A stretch of DNA of 64,000 bases from Kitasatospora sp. SolWspMP-SS2h (GCF_003259315.1 NZ_QLLT01000035.1:1-64000); one strand, 5' to 3'; counted from the stretch's first letter, positions 17,473 to 25,897 are shown. Numbers and translations: made by a program. Notes: generated from the letters alone by a model not told the origin.

Positions 17473-18825
17473 TCAGCTCCCGTCCTCGCGCCGGGTCCTG
17501 ATCAACTCGGCGATCTTCCGGACGAGTTCGCTGTCGCTGTGGGCGGCTCCGGAGTCCACCAGGGTGCCGAGGTGCTCGGCGGTGAGGGTGTCGTAGGCGG
17601 TCTCGGCGGCCTCGCCGGGGACGTGCTGGTACGCGGCGGTGGCCCGGAAGCCGACCACGGCGTCGACGAGTCTGGCCAGCAGCCAGGTCAGGGTGAAGGA
17701 GAACGCGGCCACCGCCAGCACGGCGAGCACCTGCTTGCCCAGCAGGCTCCAGCCGCCGCCGTAGAACAGGCCCTCGGTGCCGCTGATCCGGGCGGTGGCG
17801 AACAGGCCGACCATGACCAGGCCGGTGGTGCCGCCGACGCCGTGCACGCCGACCACGTCGAGCGTGTCGTCCACGCCGAAGCGGTACTTGAGGGTGACCG
17901 CCCAGGCGCAGACCAGCCCGGCGACCAGGCCGGTGACCACCGCGCCGAGCGGGTCGATCTCGCCGCAGGCGGGCGTGATGGCGACCATGCCGGCCACGCC
18001 CGCGGAGACCACGCCGGTGGTGCTGACCCGCCCGGTGCGCCACTTCTCGACCAGCGGCCAGGTGACCATCGCGGCGGCGCCGCCGAGCTGGGTGTTGAGG
18101 AAGGCCGCGGCGGCGGTGCCCTGGTCGTTGAGCGCGGAGCCGGAGTTGAAGCCGAACCAGCCGAACCAGAGCAGCCCGACGCCGATCACCACCAGCGGGA
18201 TGTTGTTGGGCCGCTCCTCGCGCCGGGCCCAGTCGCGCGGGCCGCGCAGGGCGACGGCGACGGCGAGCCCGGCGGCGCCGGAGTTGAGTTCGACGGGCAG
18301 GCCGCCGGCGAAGTCGAGCGCGCCGAGCCGGTCGTGGATCCAGCCCTGGGAGTCGAACACCCAGTGCGCGGCGGGCGCGTAGACGACCAGCAGCCACAGC
18401 GGAACGAACACCAGCCAGCCGCGCATCCGGGCCCGGTCGGCGACCGAGCCGCTGATCAGGGCGACGGTGACCACCGCGAAGCCCATCTGGAAGGTGGCGA
18501 AGATGTAGGTGGGGATGGCGCCGCTGAGCGTGTTGATCCCGATGCCGCGGAAGAAGGCCAGGTCCAGGGTGCCGATCACCCCGGCCCCGCCGGCGTCCGG
18601 CCCGAAGGCCAGGGTGTAGCCGAGCGCCCACCAGACCAGGGTGCCGAAGGCGAGCGCGGCGAAGCTCATCTTCAGCATCATCAGGACGTGCTTGAGCCGG
18701 ACCATGCCGCCGTAGAAGAAAGCCAGGCCGGGCGTCATCAGCAGGACCATGGCGGTGGAGGCCAGCAGCCAGGCCGTGTCGCCGGCGTTGTAGGCCGGCG
18801 GCATCGGCGGGGGCGCGGAGAGCAC
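17473..18825 (-). CDS. amt: Ammonium transporter, Amt family, linked to urease
   Basis: 450 residues and about 11 membrane helices. Amt hallmarks are present: TPGLAFFYGGMVRLKHVL, DFAGGLPVELNSGAAGL, LLWFGWFGFNSGSAL and DDTLDVVGVHGVGGTTG. The second pore His is kept (H328), but the first is Glu (E179), as in fungal Mep1-type proteins. The C-terminal tail is extended beyond the normal Amt end (about 50 residues, acidic, ending REDGS). The protein would move ammonium made by, or leaking around, urease. It is the last gene of the urease operon, 30 bases after ureD. Confidence 0.9.
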   Translation of the reverse strand: MLSAPPPMPPAYNAGDTAWLLASTAMVLLMTPGLAFFYGGMVRLKHVLMMLKMSFAALAFGTLVWWALGYTLAFGPDAGGAGVIGTLDLAFFRGIGINTLSGAIPTYIFATFQMGFAVVTVALISGSVADRARMRGWLVFVPLWLLVVYAPAAHWVFDSQGWIHDRLGALDFAGGLPVELNSGAAGLAVAVALRGPRDWARREERPNNIPLVVIGVGLLWFGWFGFNSGSALNDQGTAAAAFLNTQLGGAAAMVTWPLVEKWRTGRVSTTGVVSAGVAGMVAITPACGEIDPLGAVVTGLVAGLVCAWAVTLKYRFGVDDTLDVVGVHGVGGTTGLVMVGLFATARISGTEGLFYGGGWSLLGKQVLAVLAVAAFSFTLTWLLARLVDAVVGFRATAAYQHVPGEAAETAYDTLTAEHLGTLVDSGAAHSDSELVRKIAELIRTRREDGS

Positions 18826-18855
18826 GGGTTCTACCTCCTGGAACGGGCGGGCGGG

Positions 18856-19827
18856 TCAGGTCTTGCGCAGGGCGGGGGCGGGGATGCCGGTGAGCAGCAG
18901 CCGGACGGCGCGCCAGGCGTCGGCGAGCGCGGCGGCGGTGCGGACGGGGCTGTCCTCCAGCAGGCGCAGCCAGGCGCCGGCGTCCTCGGGCAGGGTGGAG
19001 ACGCCGTACCGCAGGCCGCGGCCGTCGAGGGCGCGGTGCAGGGTGTCGGCGATCTCGGCGGCGGGCCGCAGGTCGCTGACCACGAACAGGGTGGCGAGGT
19101 GGTCGTGCCCGGCGAACACGGCGGGGCCGGTGACGGTGCGCCGGTCGCCGCCGGGGGTGAGCCGCAGGGTGTCGACGGCGAGCGGGGTGCCGTCGGGGCG
19201 GACGATCTCCAGGTCGGTGGCGAGCACCCGGTAGTCGTGCCGCTCGTCGCGGGCGAGCCGTCCGGCGGTGATCGTCTCGCCGAGCACCACGGTGGAGCCG
19301 GGGGCGGCGGTGACGGTGGTGCGCTGGTAGAACCGGGAGTCGCGGAACGGGATCAGCGGGTCGGGCAGGTACTCCAGGTAGGCGCCCGGGGCCGCTTCGA
19401 GGTGGACCAGCTGGCTGGCGTAGTCCTGCTCCATCCGGAACACCTTGGTGGCGGCCTGGGTGGTGAGGTGGACCCGGGTGCCGGGGCCGCAGCGGACGTC
19501 GATCCGGTAGCGGTCGGCCTGGGTGACGCCGCCGCCGGTGGCCATCAGGTAGACGTGGGCGGCGTCGGGCCGGGCGGGGTCGATCCACAGCGGGCGCATG
19601 ATCTGCAGCGGGGTCTTCTGGTACCGCTCGACGAGTTCGGTGCGGCCAGCGCGGACGGCGAAGGCCAGGTCGAGGATGCCGACCTTGGCGGGCGAGCCGG
19701 GGGCGAGGGTGTCGGGGCGCGCGGCCCAGCCGGCCACCTCCGCGGGGAGGCGGCCGGCGGACCAGTACGCCGCGTCGAGCCGGTCGGCGGCGGTCGCCGC
19801 CGTCGGCCGGGGCGGGGCGGTGGCCAC
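18856..19827 (-). CDS. ureD: Urease accessory protein UreD
   Basis: 323 residues. Family features are visible: KTPLQIMRPLWIDP (about 70-83), YLMATGGGVTQADRY, VHLTTQAATKVFRMEQDYASQ and YLPDPLIPFRDSRFYQ. UreD (UreH) binds apo-urease and, with UreF and UreG, delivers nickel and CO2 to the active site. It follows ureG by two bases and comes before amt. The C-terminal 40 residues are less conserved. No signal peptide; cytoplasmic. Confidence 0.9.
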   Translation of the reverse strand: MATAPPRPTAATAADRLDAAYWSAGRLPAEVAGWAARPDTLAPGSPAKVGILDLAFAVRAGRTELVERYQKTPLQIMRPLWIDPARPDAAHVYLMATGGGVTQADRYRIDVRCGPGTRVHLTTQAATKVFRMEQDYASQLVHLEAAPGAYLEYLPDPLIPFRDSRFYQRTTVTAAPGSTVVLGETITAGRLARDERHDYRVLATDLEIVRPDGTPLAVDTLRLTPGGDRRTVTGPAVFAGHDHLATLFVVSDLRPAAEIADTLHRALDGRGLRYGVSTLPEDAGAWLRLLEDSPVRTAAALADAWRAVRLLLTGIPAPALRKT

Positions 19828-19829
19828 GG

Positions 19830-20456
19830 TCAGATCAGCGCCTTGCGGCGGCTGCCGAGGAAGTCGGCGAGCTCCTGCACGCCGGTGCCGTCGAGCGAGT
19901 TGGTGAGGATGACCGGCTTGCCGTCGCGGACCTGGTGCGCGTCGGCCTCCATCACCTCGATGTCGGTGCGCACGTACCGGGCGATGTCGATCTTGTTGAT
20001 GACCAGCAGGTCGGACTCGGTGATGCCCGGGCCGCGCTTGCGTGGCATCTTCTCGCCCTCGGCGGTGTCCAGCACGAACACGAACACGTCGGCCAGCACC
20101 GGGCTGAAGGTCAGCGTCAGGTTGTCGCCGCCGGACTCGTAGAGCAGGGTGTCCACCTCCGGGAAGCGCTCCAGGAGTTCGGCGCCCGCGGCCAGGTTCA
20201 TGGTCGGGTCGTCGCGGACGGCGGTGTGCGGGCAGGCGCCGGTCTCCACGCCGACCACCAGCTCGGGGTCCAGGACCCCGGCCAGGGTGCGGCGCACGTG
20301 CTGGGCGTCCTCCTGGGTGTAGATGTCGTTGGTGATCACGGCGGGGCGGTGGCCGCGGGCGATCAGCACCGGTACCAGCGCCTCGATCAGCGCGGTCTTG
20401 CCGGAGCCGACCGGCCCGCCGATCCCGATCCGCAGGACGTTGTCGTCCACGGGCAC
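19830..20456 (-). CDS. ureG: Urease accessory GTPase UreG
   Basis: 208 residues. P-loop GPVGSGKT at 14-21, the Cys-Pro-His nickel site in TGACPHTAVRDDP, YESGGDNLTLTFSP (G3-type region), and the base-recognition motif NKID. UreG hydrolyses GTP to drive nickel loading of urease. The N-terminus lacks the His-rich extension seen in many actinobacterial UreG proteins, so a separate nickel store may be needed. Stop and ureD start are two bases apart; upstream is a 13-bp repeat array. Confidence 0.93.
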   Translation of the reverse strand: MPVDDNVLRIGIGGPVGSGKTALIEALVPVLIARGHRPAVITNDIYTQEDAQHVRRTLAGVLDPELVVGVETGACPHTAVRDDPTMNLAAGAELLERFPEVDTLLYESGGDNLTLTFSPVLADVFVFVLDTAEGEKMPRKRGPGITESDLLVINKIDIARYVRTDIEVMEADAHQVRDGKPVILTNSLDGTGVQELADFLGSRRKALI

Positions 20457-20463
20457 TCCTTCT

Positions 20464-20528
20464 CTGGTGGTCGCTACTGGTGGTTGCTACTGGTGGTTGC
20501 TACTGGTGGTTGCTACTGGTGGTTGCTG
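20464..20528. repeat. Five 13-bp tandem repeats in ureF-ureG spacer
   Basis: Units of ctggtggttgcta occur at 20464, 20477, 20490, 20503 and 20516; the first has one change and the last ends in g. The array fills most of the 106-base gap between the ureF stop and ureG start, so its copy number could alter translation or stability of the 3' half of the urease message. Confidence 0.9.
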
Positions 20529-20562
20529 CCGGCGGCCGCCACGGGCGGCCGCTGCCGACGGT

Positions 20563-21321
20563 TCAGCTGGCGAACAGGCGTGCCTCGGCGCGCTCGTGGC
20601 GGCCGGACATGATGTCGGAGGCGAAGGCGGTCGACCCGAGGTCGGCCTCCGGACGGGCGAGGGCCGCGCGGACGGTCTCCGCGATGACGGGGGCCGCGTC
20701 GCGCAGCAGCACCTGGGCCCTGCGGTGGTCGGTCAGCCGCAGCCGCAGCGCCGCCCCGGCGAAGCTGGCGCTGAACGCGAATAGGTCGCTCGCCACGGCC
20801 TGTCCGACCGGCACCCCGGCGGCGGCCTGCACCACGCCGGCCGCGACGGCCTGGCATCCGGGGGCCCGGCGCTCCTCGACCAGCCGCAGGTAGGCGGCGA
20901 TCGGGGGGCGGTCGAAGACCTCCGCGGCCAGGTCGAGCAGCTGCCGCCCGGTGCGGGTGGCGGCCTGCCGCATCTCGCGGCTCAGCTTGCCCGCGTACAG
21001 CCGCCGGTCGACCCGGGCGACGGTGTCCGGCTCCCCCGCGGTGGTGGCCCGGTGGGCCAGCGCGAGGGCGGTGGCGTCGCCCGGGCCGACGGCGTGCCGC
21101 AGCAGGTCGGCGAGCAGCGCGGGCAGCGTGTCGGGGGTGACGGCCCCGGCCTGGGCGTAGCCCTCCAGGCTGTGCGAGAGGGTGTAGAAGCCGCTGGGGA
21201 ACGCGGAGTCGGCGAGCTGGAGGCTGACCAGCAGCGCGGACAGCCCCCCGAGCAGCGGCGGTTGCGGCTGCGGCTGCTCGGGGGACGGGTGCTCCGGGCG
21301 GTCGTCCGGGCTGAGGAACAT
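20563..21321 (-). CDS. ureF: Urease accessory protein UreF
   Basis: 252 residues, alpha-helical. Residues 1-25 are Pro/Gln-rich and probably disordered. The UreF start is LQLADSAFPSGFYTLSHSLE (about 34-53), matching the family's SDSxFPxGxxxxSxGLE pattern. Later YAGKLSREMRQAATRTGRQLL corresponds to the conserved middle helix. UreF acts as a GTPase regulator of UreG on apo-urease. It starts three bases after the ureC stop, so translation is coupled. It ends before the 13-bp repeat array. Confidence 0.9.
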   Translation of the reverse strand: MFLSPDDRPEHPSPEQPQPQPPLLGGLSALLVSLQLADSAFPSGFYTLSHSLEGYAQAGAVTPDTLPALLADLLRHAVGPGDATALALAHRATTAGEPDTVARVDRRLYAGKLSREMRQAATRTGRQLLDLAAEVFDRPPIAAYLRLVEERRAPGCQAVAAGVVQAAAGVPVGQAVASDLFAFSASFAGAALRLRLTDHRRAQVLLRDAAPVIAETVRAALARPEADLGSTAFASDIMSGRHERAEARLFAS

Positions 21322-21324
21322 CCG

Positions 21325-23049
21325 CTACACCACGAAGTACAGCTGGTTGAGCGGCAGGGACTGGGCGGGCTCGATGGTGGCGACCTCGCCGTCCAGGGTG
21401 ACCTTGAAGGTCTCCGGGTCGACCTCGACCTTCGGCAGCGCGTTGTTGCGCACCATGTTGTGCTTGCCGATCACCCGGGTGCCGCGCACCGGCAGCACCT
21501 TGCGCCGCAGGCCGAGCCGCTCGGGGACGCCCGCGGCGATGCCCGCCTGCGACATGAAGGTGACGTGGGTGGACTGCTGGGCCCGGCCGAACTGGCCGAA
21601 CATCGGCCGGTAGAGCACCGGTTGGGGGGTGGGCAGCGAGGCGTTCGGGTCGCCCATCTGGGCCCAGGAGATGATCCCGCCCTTGATGATCATCTTGGGC
21701 TTGGCGGCGAAGGAGTGGATCGGCCAGAGCACGATGTCGGCGAGCTTGCCGGCCTCCAGCGAGCCGACGTGGTCGGCGATGCCGGTGGCGATGGCAGGGT
21801 TGATGGTGACCTTGGCCAGGTAGCGCAGCACCCGCTGGTTGTCGTTGCGGGCGCTGTCGCCCTCCAGCGGGCCGCGCCGGTCCTTGCAGTGGTGCGCGAT
21901 CTGGAAGGTGCGGGTGACGGACTCGCCGACCCGGCCCATCGCCTGCGAGTCGGAGGAGACCATGCTGATCACGCCGAGGTCGTGCAGCACCGACTCGGCG
22001 GCGATGGTCTCGGCCCGGACCCGGGAGTCGGCGAAGGAGACGTCCTCGGGGATGTCGTGGTTGAGGTGGTGGCAGACCATCACCATGTCGAGCAGCTCGT
22101 CCACCGAGTTCTTGGTGTAGGGCAGCGTCGGGTTGGTGGAGGAGGGCAGCACGTTGGGCTCGCCGGTGACCCGCAGGATGTCGGGGGCGTGGCCGCCGCC
22201 CGCGCCCTCGGAGTGGAAGGTGTGGATGGTGCGGCCGTCGAACGCCGAGCGGGTGCTCTCGAAGTAGCCGGACTCGTTCAGGCTGTCGGTGTGGATCGCC
22301 ACCTGCACGTCGTGCCGGTCGGCGGCGGACAGCGCGGCGTCGATCACCGCCGGGGTGGCGCCCCAGTCCTCGTGCACCTTCAGCGCGCAGACGCCGGCCT
22401 CGATCTGCTCGTCCAGCGCGCCGGGCAGGCTGCCGTTGCCCTTGCCCATCAGGCCGATGTTGACCGGCACGTCCTCGCACGCCTCCAGCAGGCGGGCGAT
22501 GTTGAACGGGCCGGGGGTGCAGGTGGTGCCGTTGGAGCCGTCGGAGGGGCCGGTGCCGCCGCCGATCAGGGTGGTGATGCCGTTGGTCAGCGCCTGCTGG
22601 GCCTGCTGCGGGGAGATCAGGTGGACGTGGGTGTCGATCGCGCCGGCGGTGGCGATCAGATGCTCGCCGGAGATCGCCTCGGTGCCGGGGCCGATCACCA
22701 GACGCGGGTGGACGTCGTTCTGGGTCTGCGGGTTGCCGGACTTGCCGATCCCCGCGATGAGCCCGTCCTTGATCCCGATGTCGCACTTGACGATGCCGAT
22801 CACCGGGTCGATCACCACCACGTTGGTGATCACGGTGTCCAGCGCGCCCTGTGCGGCGGTGGCCTGCGGGTCGGCGCCCATGCCGTCGCGCATGCTCTTG
22901 CCGCCGCCGTAGACGATCTCGTCGCCGTACAGGCCCTCGCTGTAGTCCTTCTCCACCTCCACGACCAGGTTGGTGTCGGCGAGTTGGAAGCGGTCACCGA
23001 CCGTGGGACCGAACATGTCGGTGTACTGCCGACGGGTCATGATCGGCAT
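21325..23049 (-). CDS. ureC: Urease subunit alpha
   Basis: 574 residues, full length. Nickel-site residues are present: the His pair in IDTHVHLISPQQ, the carbamylated Lys in CALKVHEDWG, later His in VAIHTDSLNE and TFHSEGAGGGHAPD, and an Asp in SDSQAMGRVGE. The flap Cys is in MVCHHLNHDIPEDV. Some normally constant positions differ (for example LISPQQ instead of the usual FICPQQ, and a C-terminus LPLNQLYFVV), placing it in a divergent urease group. It hydrolyses urea to ammonia and carbamate. ATG 23049 overlaps the ureB stop (ATGA); a second ATG lies three codons in. Confidence 0.95.
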   Translation of the reverse strand: MPIMTRRQYTDMFGPTVGDRFQLADTNLVVEVEKDYSEGLYGDEIVYGGGKSMRDGMGADPQATAAQGALDTVITNVVVIDPVIGIVKCDIGIKDGLIAGIGKSGNPQTQNDVHPRLVIGPGTEAISGEHLIATAGAIDTHVHLISPQQAQQALTNGITTLIGGGTGPSDGSNGTTCTPGPFNIARLLEACEDVPVNIGLMGKGNGSLPGALDEQIEAGVCALKVHEDWGATPAVIDAALSAADRHDVQVAIHTDSLNESGYFESTRSAFDGRTIHTFHSEGAGGGHAPDILRVTGEPNVLPSSTNPTLPYTKNSVDELLDMVMVCHHLNHDIPEDVSFADSRVRAETIAAESVLHDLGVISMVSSDSQAMGRVGESVTRTFQIAHHCKDRRGPLEGDSARNDNQRVLRYLAKVTINPAIATGIADHVGSLEAGKLADIVLWPIHSFAAKPKMIIKGGIISWAQMGDPNASLPTPQPVLYRPMFGQFGRAQQSTHVTFMSQAGIAAGVPERLGLRRKVLPVRGTRVIGKHNMVRNNALPKVEVDPETFKVTLDGEVATIEPAQSLPLNQLYFVV

Positions 23050-23555
23050 CAGTTGGCGCCCTTCTTCTTGGCGGAGCCCTTGCCCGTGCCCTTGTCGGCG
23101 GACTTCCCGGCGGGCTTGTCGGCGGGCTTGTCGGCAGGCCTGCCCCCGGGCTCCGGCTCGTCCCCCGGCTGCTCGGAAGGCGTCTCCGCGGCGCCCTCGA
23201 AGCCGAGTTCCAGGGCCCGGTGGAAGGCCTCGAAGCGAGCCCGGGAGGAGACCGTGCTGCCGTTGAGCAGGCCGCTGAACCCGACCAGCCGACCGGTGCC
23301 CCCGTACTCGCACAGCTCGACCTCGCGGGTGCCGCCGGGCTCGATCCGCACCGAGGTGCCGGCCGGGATGTTCAGGTGCATGCCGAGCGTCCGGTCGCGG
23401 TCGAACCGCAGTGCCGAGTTGACCTCGAAGAAGTGGTAGTGCGAACCGATCTGGATCGCCCGGTCGCCGGTGTTGACCACCTCGACCTTGGCGGTGCGCC
23501 GGCCCGCGTTGATCTCGATGTCGCCGTCGCCGTACAGGTACGTGCCGAAACTCAC
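23049..23555 (-). CDS. ureB: Urease subunit beta with Lys/Ala-rich tail
   Basis: 168 residues; classic UreB is about 100-130. Residues 1-105 are UreB: EINAGRRTAKVEVVNTGDRA, IQIGSHYHFFEVNSALRFDR and IPAGTSVRIEPG are characteristic. The last 45 residues are low complexity, with repeated PADK units and a run of lysines, and are not part of the family fold. The tail could bind RNA, DNA or acidic surfaces, or be a neutral slippage product. The start overlaps the CbiX-like stop by four bases, and the stop overlaps ureC. Confidence 0.92.
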   Translation of the reverse strand: MSFGTYLYGDGDIEINAGRRTAKVEVVNTGDRAIQIGSHYHFFEVNSALRFDRDRTLGMHLNIPAGTSVRIEPGGTREVELCEYGGTGRLVGFSGLLNGSTVSSRARFEAFHRALELGFEGAAETPSEQPGDEPEPGGRPADKPADKPAGKSADKGTGKGSAKKKGAN

Positions 23556-24421
23556 TGGTGACTCCTTGCAGCCGTCAGCGGGGACGAGTGGAGGTGCTGC
23601 TGCGCCTCCGGGGGCGGCGGGGCGTGGCCGTGGGAGTGGCCCGCCCCGGGCCCGTGGTGCGGGTGGTGGTCGTGGCCGTGGCCGCCGTCCGGCCCGTGGC
23701 TGTGGGCGGGACCGTGCCGGTCGGCGGCGGCCAGGGCGGCCGCGAGGCCGTCCTCGCCGCTGTCGTGCAGACGGCGGACGGCGGCGGTGGCCCGGGCGGA
23801 GAGCACCGCGGCCAGCGCGGCGGGCCCGAGCAGCGGTCCGGCGTCGAGGACGGTCACCTCGGCGGGGGCCGGCGGCGGGGCGGCGGGCAGGAAGGACGCG
23901 GGCAGCACCGCGACCTGCCGGGCTCCGAGCAGCGCGCAGCGGCGCACGCCCTCGGCCGGGTCCGGGTCGCCGCCCAGGAGCGCGGTCTGCACCAGCCGGT
24001 GCCGCCCGTACCGCCGCACCAGGTGGGCGACCCGGTCCAGCTCGGCGTCCTGGTGGGGGTCGCCGCCGGGGGCGGTGAGCAGCAGCGCGGCCTCGGCGGG
24101 GACGGCGGAGGCGGCGGCGCGCAGCCAGCCGACCAGGTGCTCGGGGCCGCCGAACGGATCGGCGACGGCGGTGGTGCGGCGCAGGTCGGACGGCAGGGCG
24201 CGGACGGTGCGGGCGGCGTCGGCGATCAGCCCGGGGTCGCGGCCGAGCGTCATCGGGACGACCGCGGTGTCCTGCCGGGCGGGGCGGGCGGCGAGCGCCC
24301 GGTAGAGCTCCCGGCCGCTGGTGACCACGGTGGTGTCCGGCCCGGCGAGCTGCCGCAGGGCGGTGCCGTGCCCGGCTTCGTGCCCGCAGACCGCGAGGAC
24401 GTGGACCCGGGTGCCGGACAC
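23552..24421 (-). CDS. CbiX-like protein with His-rich tail inside the urease operon
   Basis: 289 residues. Residues 1-230 resemble a double CbiX/sirohydrochlorin chelatase fold: VLAVCGHEAGHG (the place of the usual HGSR motif), VVPMTLGRDPGLI, YGRHRLVQTALLGGDPDPAEGV and RQVAVLPASFL. The last 54 residues hold 15 His, many in HxH or HH pairs, before a Pro/Gln stretch. CbiX-family enzymes insert cobalt or nickel into tetrapyrroles, and one (CfbA) is a nickel chelatase. Here the gene sits between ureA and ureB and no ureE is present, so a nickel-storage or delivery role replacing UreE is proposed (inference). The start is two bases after the ureA stop. Confidence 0.75.
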   Translation of the reverse strand: MSGTRVHVLAVCGHEAGHGTALRQLAGPDTTVVTSGRELYRALAARPARQDTAVVPMTLGRDPGLIADAARTVRALPSDLRRTTAVADPFGGPEHLVGWLRAAASAVPAEAALLLTAPGGDPHQDAELDRVAHLVRRYGRHRLVQTALLGGDPDPAEGVRRCALLGARQVAVLPASFLPAAPPPAPAEVTVLDAGPLLGPAALAAVLSARATAAVRRLHDSGEDGLAAALAAADRHGPAHSHGPDGGHGHDHHPHHGPGAGHSHGHAPPPPEAQQHLHSSPLTAARSHQ

Positions 24422-24423
24422 CC

Positions 24424-24729
24424 TCAGCCGCCGATGGGGTCGTGCACGGAGACCAGCTTGGTGCCGTCCACGAAGGAGGCTTCGACCTGGAGCAGCGGCA
24501 GCATCTGCCGCACCCCGTCCATGCAGGCGTCGATGCCGATCACGTGCCGGCCGAGTTCCATGCAGTCGGCGACGGACCTGCCGTCCCGGGCGGCTTCCAG
24601 GATGGCTTCGGTGATCAGCGCGACGGCTTCGCTGTAGTTCAGCTTGAGGCCGCGGCCCTGGCGCTTGCGGGCCAGGTCCGCGACCACGTAGACGACCAGC
24701 TTGTCGATCTCGCGGGGCGCGAGGTTCAT
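24424..24729 (-). CDS. ureA: Urease subunit gamma
   Basis: 101 residues, the normal UreA size. The family pattern is clear: LAPREIDKLVVYVVADLARK, LKLNYSEAVALITEAILE, and near the end VEASFVDGTKLVSVHDPI. It forms the trimeric enzyme with UreB and UreC. ATG 24729 has GAGGAAGG eight bases upstream (minus strand). The gene follows the urea transporter after a repeat-rich 89-base spacer. Confidence 0.93.
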   Translation of the reverse strand: MNLAPREIDKLVVYVVADLARKRQGRGLKLNYSEAVALITEAILEAARDGRSVADCMELGRHVIGIDACMDGVRQMLPLLQVEASFVDGTKLVSVHDPIGG

Positions 24730-24745
24730 CGGTGGATGCCTTCCT

Positions 24746-24805
24746 CGGACGGGACGGGGGCGGGGACGGGACGGGGACGGGGACGGGGACGGGACGGGGA
24801 CGGGG
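24746..24805. repeat. GGGGAC-type repeat in the transporter-ureA spacer
   Basis: About nine imperfect GGGGAC/GGGAC units on the plus strand. The message strand is correspondingly C-rich. The G strand could form quadruplex DNA. It occupies most of the spacer between the urea transporter stop and the ureA ribosome binding site. Confidence 0.8.
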
Positions 24806-24818
24806 TGCGGCGGGGTGC

Positions 24819-25787
24819 TCAGCCGCCGGCGGCGGCCCGCAGCCTGGGCAGCTGCGGGACGGCGGCCAGCAGCACCCAGGTGGTGAGGATGAACGGCCAG
24901 GTGAAGGTGTGGCCGTTGAAGGGTTTGAAGAGCGAGGTGACGGCGGCGGTCAGACCGGTGGAGAGGGCCGCGCCGAACAGCGCGTAGCCCGCGTTCCACG
25001 GGGTGGCGGCCAGGAAGACCGCGCCGAGCGCGATGCCGACCAGGACGGCGTTGTAGCCGTAGATGCCGGCGGAGACCTGCGCGGTGGGCGCACCGAGCGC
25101 CCAGGCCGTGACGATGCCGGCGACCGAGCCGAGCGCGGCGGCCAGCAGCACCCGGACGCCCGCGCAGGCCAGGCCGACCAGCATGATCAGGCCGACGTAC
25201 CAGCTGTCCACCAGGAAGACCTGCGAGACGTTGGCGAAGAAGGCGTGCCACAGGTCGGAGAAGGTGATGCCGGTGTCGCCGCTGGTGGGGTCGGCGACGG
25301 GGGCGGGCGCGCCGTGCCAGATCCGGGCGAAGGAGGGCGCCCCGAGCACCATCACCCCGGAGACGACGCAGAACGGGGCGGTCAGCGCGGTCAGTCCGTA
25401 GGGCCGCAGCAGGGTGGTGAGCGCGGCGGTCAGGACGGTGCACAGCACGCAGCCGACCGCGGCGAGGACGTACGTGGCGGGGTGGTTGCCGAGCGAGGTG
25501 ATCAGGGCGATGCCGGTGAGGCAGCCCGAGTAGCCCTGGAGGCCGAGCGCGATGGAGCCGCGGTCGACGCCGAACGCGTGGGCGGCGGCGGTGGAGACCA
25601 GCGTGCCGAGGGTGGCGAACAGGCCGACCTTCCAGCCGGCCGCCCACAGCCCGGCGAGGATGAACGCCCCGGTGAGCAGCTGCGGTTGCAGGTCGACCTG
25701 CCCGACGCCGCGCAGCGAGGCGGCCAGGTAGGCCGGCAACGGGCGCTTCAGGGCGCTGCGGGAACGCCCCTCGACTCCGTGCGTCAC
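24819..25787 (-). CDS. Urea transporter (UT family)
   Basis: 322 residues with about ten hydrophobic segments arranged as two homologous halves. Each half carries a UT-like signature: GLTALTAPFCVVS in the first and FTWPFILTTWVLL in the second. QGYSGCLTGIALI and YGYNAVLVGIALG are the paired pore-lining motifs. The protein forms a selective urea channel in the cytoplasmic membrane and would supply substrate to the urease encoded just downstream. GTG 25787 is used as start; the preceding sequence holds the likely operon promoter. Confidence 0.9.
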   Translation of the reverse strand: MTHGVEGRSRSALKRPLPAYLAASLRGVGQVDLQPQLLTGAFILAGLWAAGWKVGLFATLGTLVSTAAAHAFGVDRGSIALGLQGYSGCLTGIALITSLGNHPATYVLAAVGCVLCTVLTAALTTLLRPYGLTALTAPFCVVSGVMVLGAPSFARIWHGAPAPVADPTSGDTGITFSDLWHAFFANVSQVFLVDSWYVGLIMLVGLACAGVRVLLAAALGSVAGIVTAWALGAPTAQVSAGIYGYNAVLVGIALGAVFLAATPWNAGYALFGAALSTGLTAAVTSLFKPFNGHTFTWPFILTTWVLLAAVPQLPRLRAAAGG

Positions 25788-25877
25788 GTCTCGCTCCCGA
25801 ATGTCCGCGGACCGGCGGGCTGCGTCAAATACGGTGATTCGTACCGAATATGACCGCCTGCCACTTCTTATCCCGTT

Positions 25878-25897
25878 CCGTCCGACCGGTCGGACGG
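25878..25897. promoter_or_regulatory. 20-bp perfect palindrome upstream of urea operon
   Basis: A 10-bp arm CCGTCCGACC repeats inverted without a loop, 91 bases before the urea transporter start, in a 288-base gene-free gap (25788-26075). A dyad of this shape is typical of TetR-type operators. It could instead help end transcription. The rest of the gap holds an AT-richer stretch (25828-25850) that may be the promoter; nothing else is evident. Confidence 0.45.

Noticed and set aside
25820..25860. GlnR-type nitrogen box upstream of the urea transporter
   Set aside because: GTACC-GAATAT-GACC resembles half sites but lacks the two proper GTnAC/GAAAC pairs with 6-base spacing.
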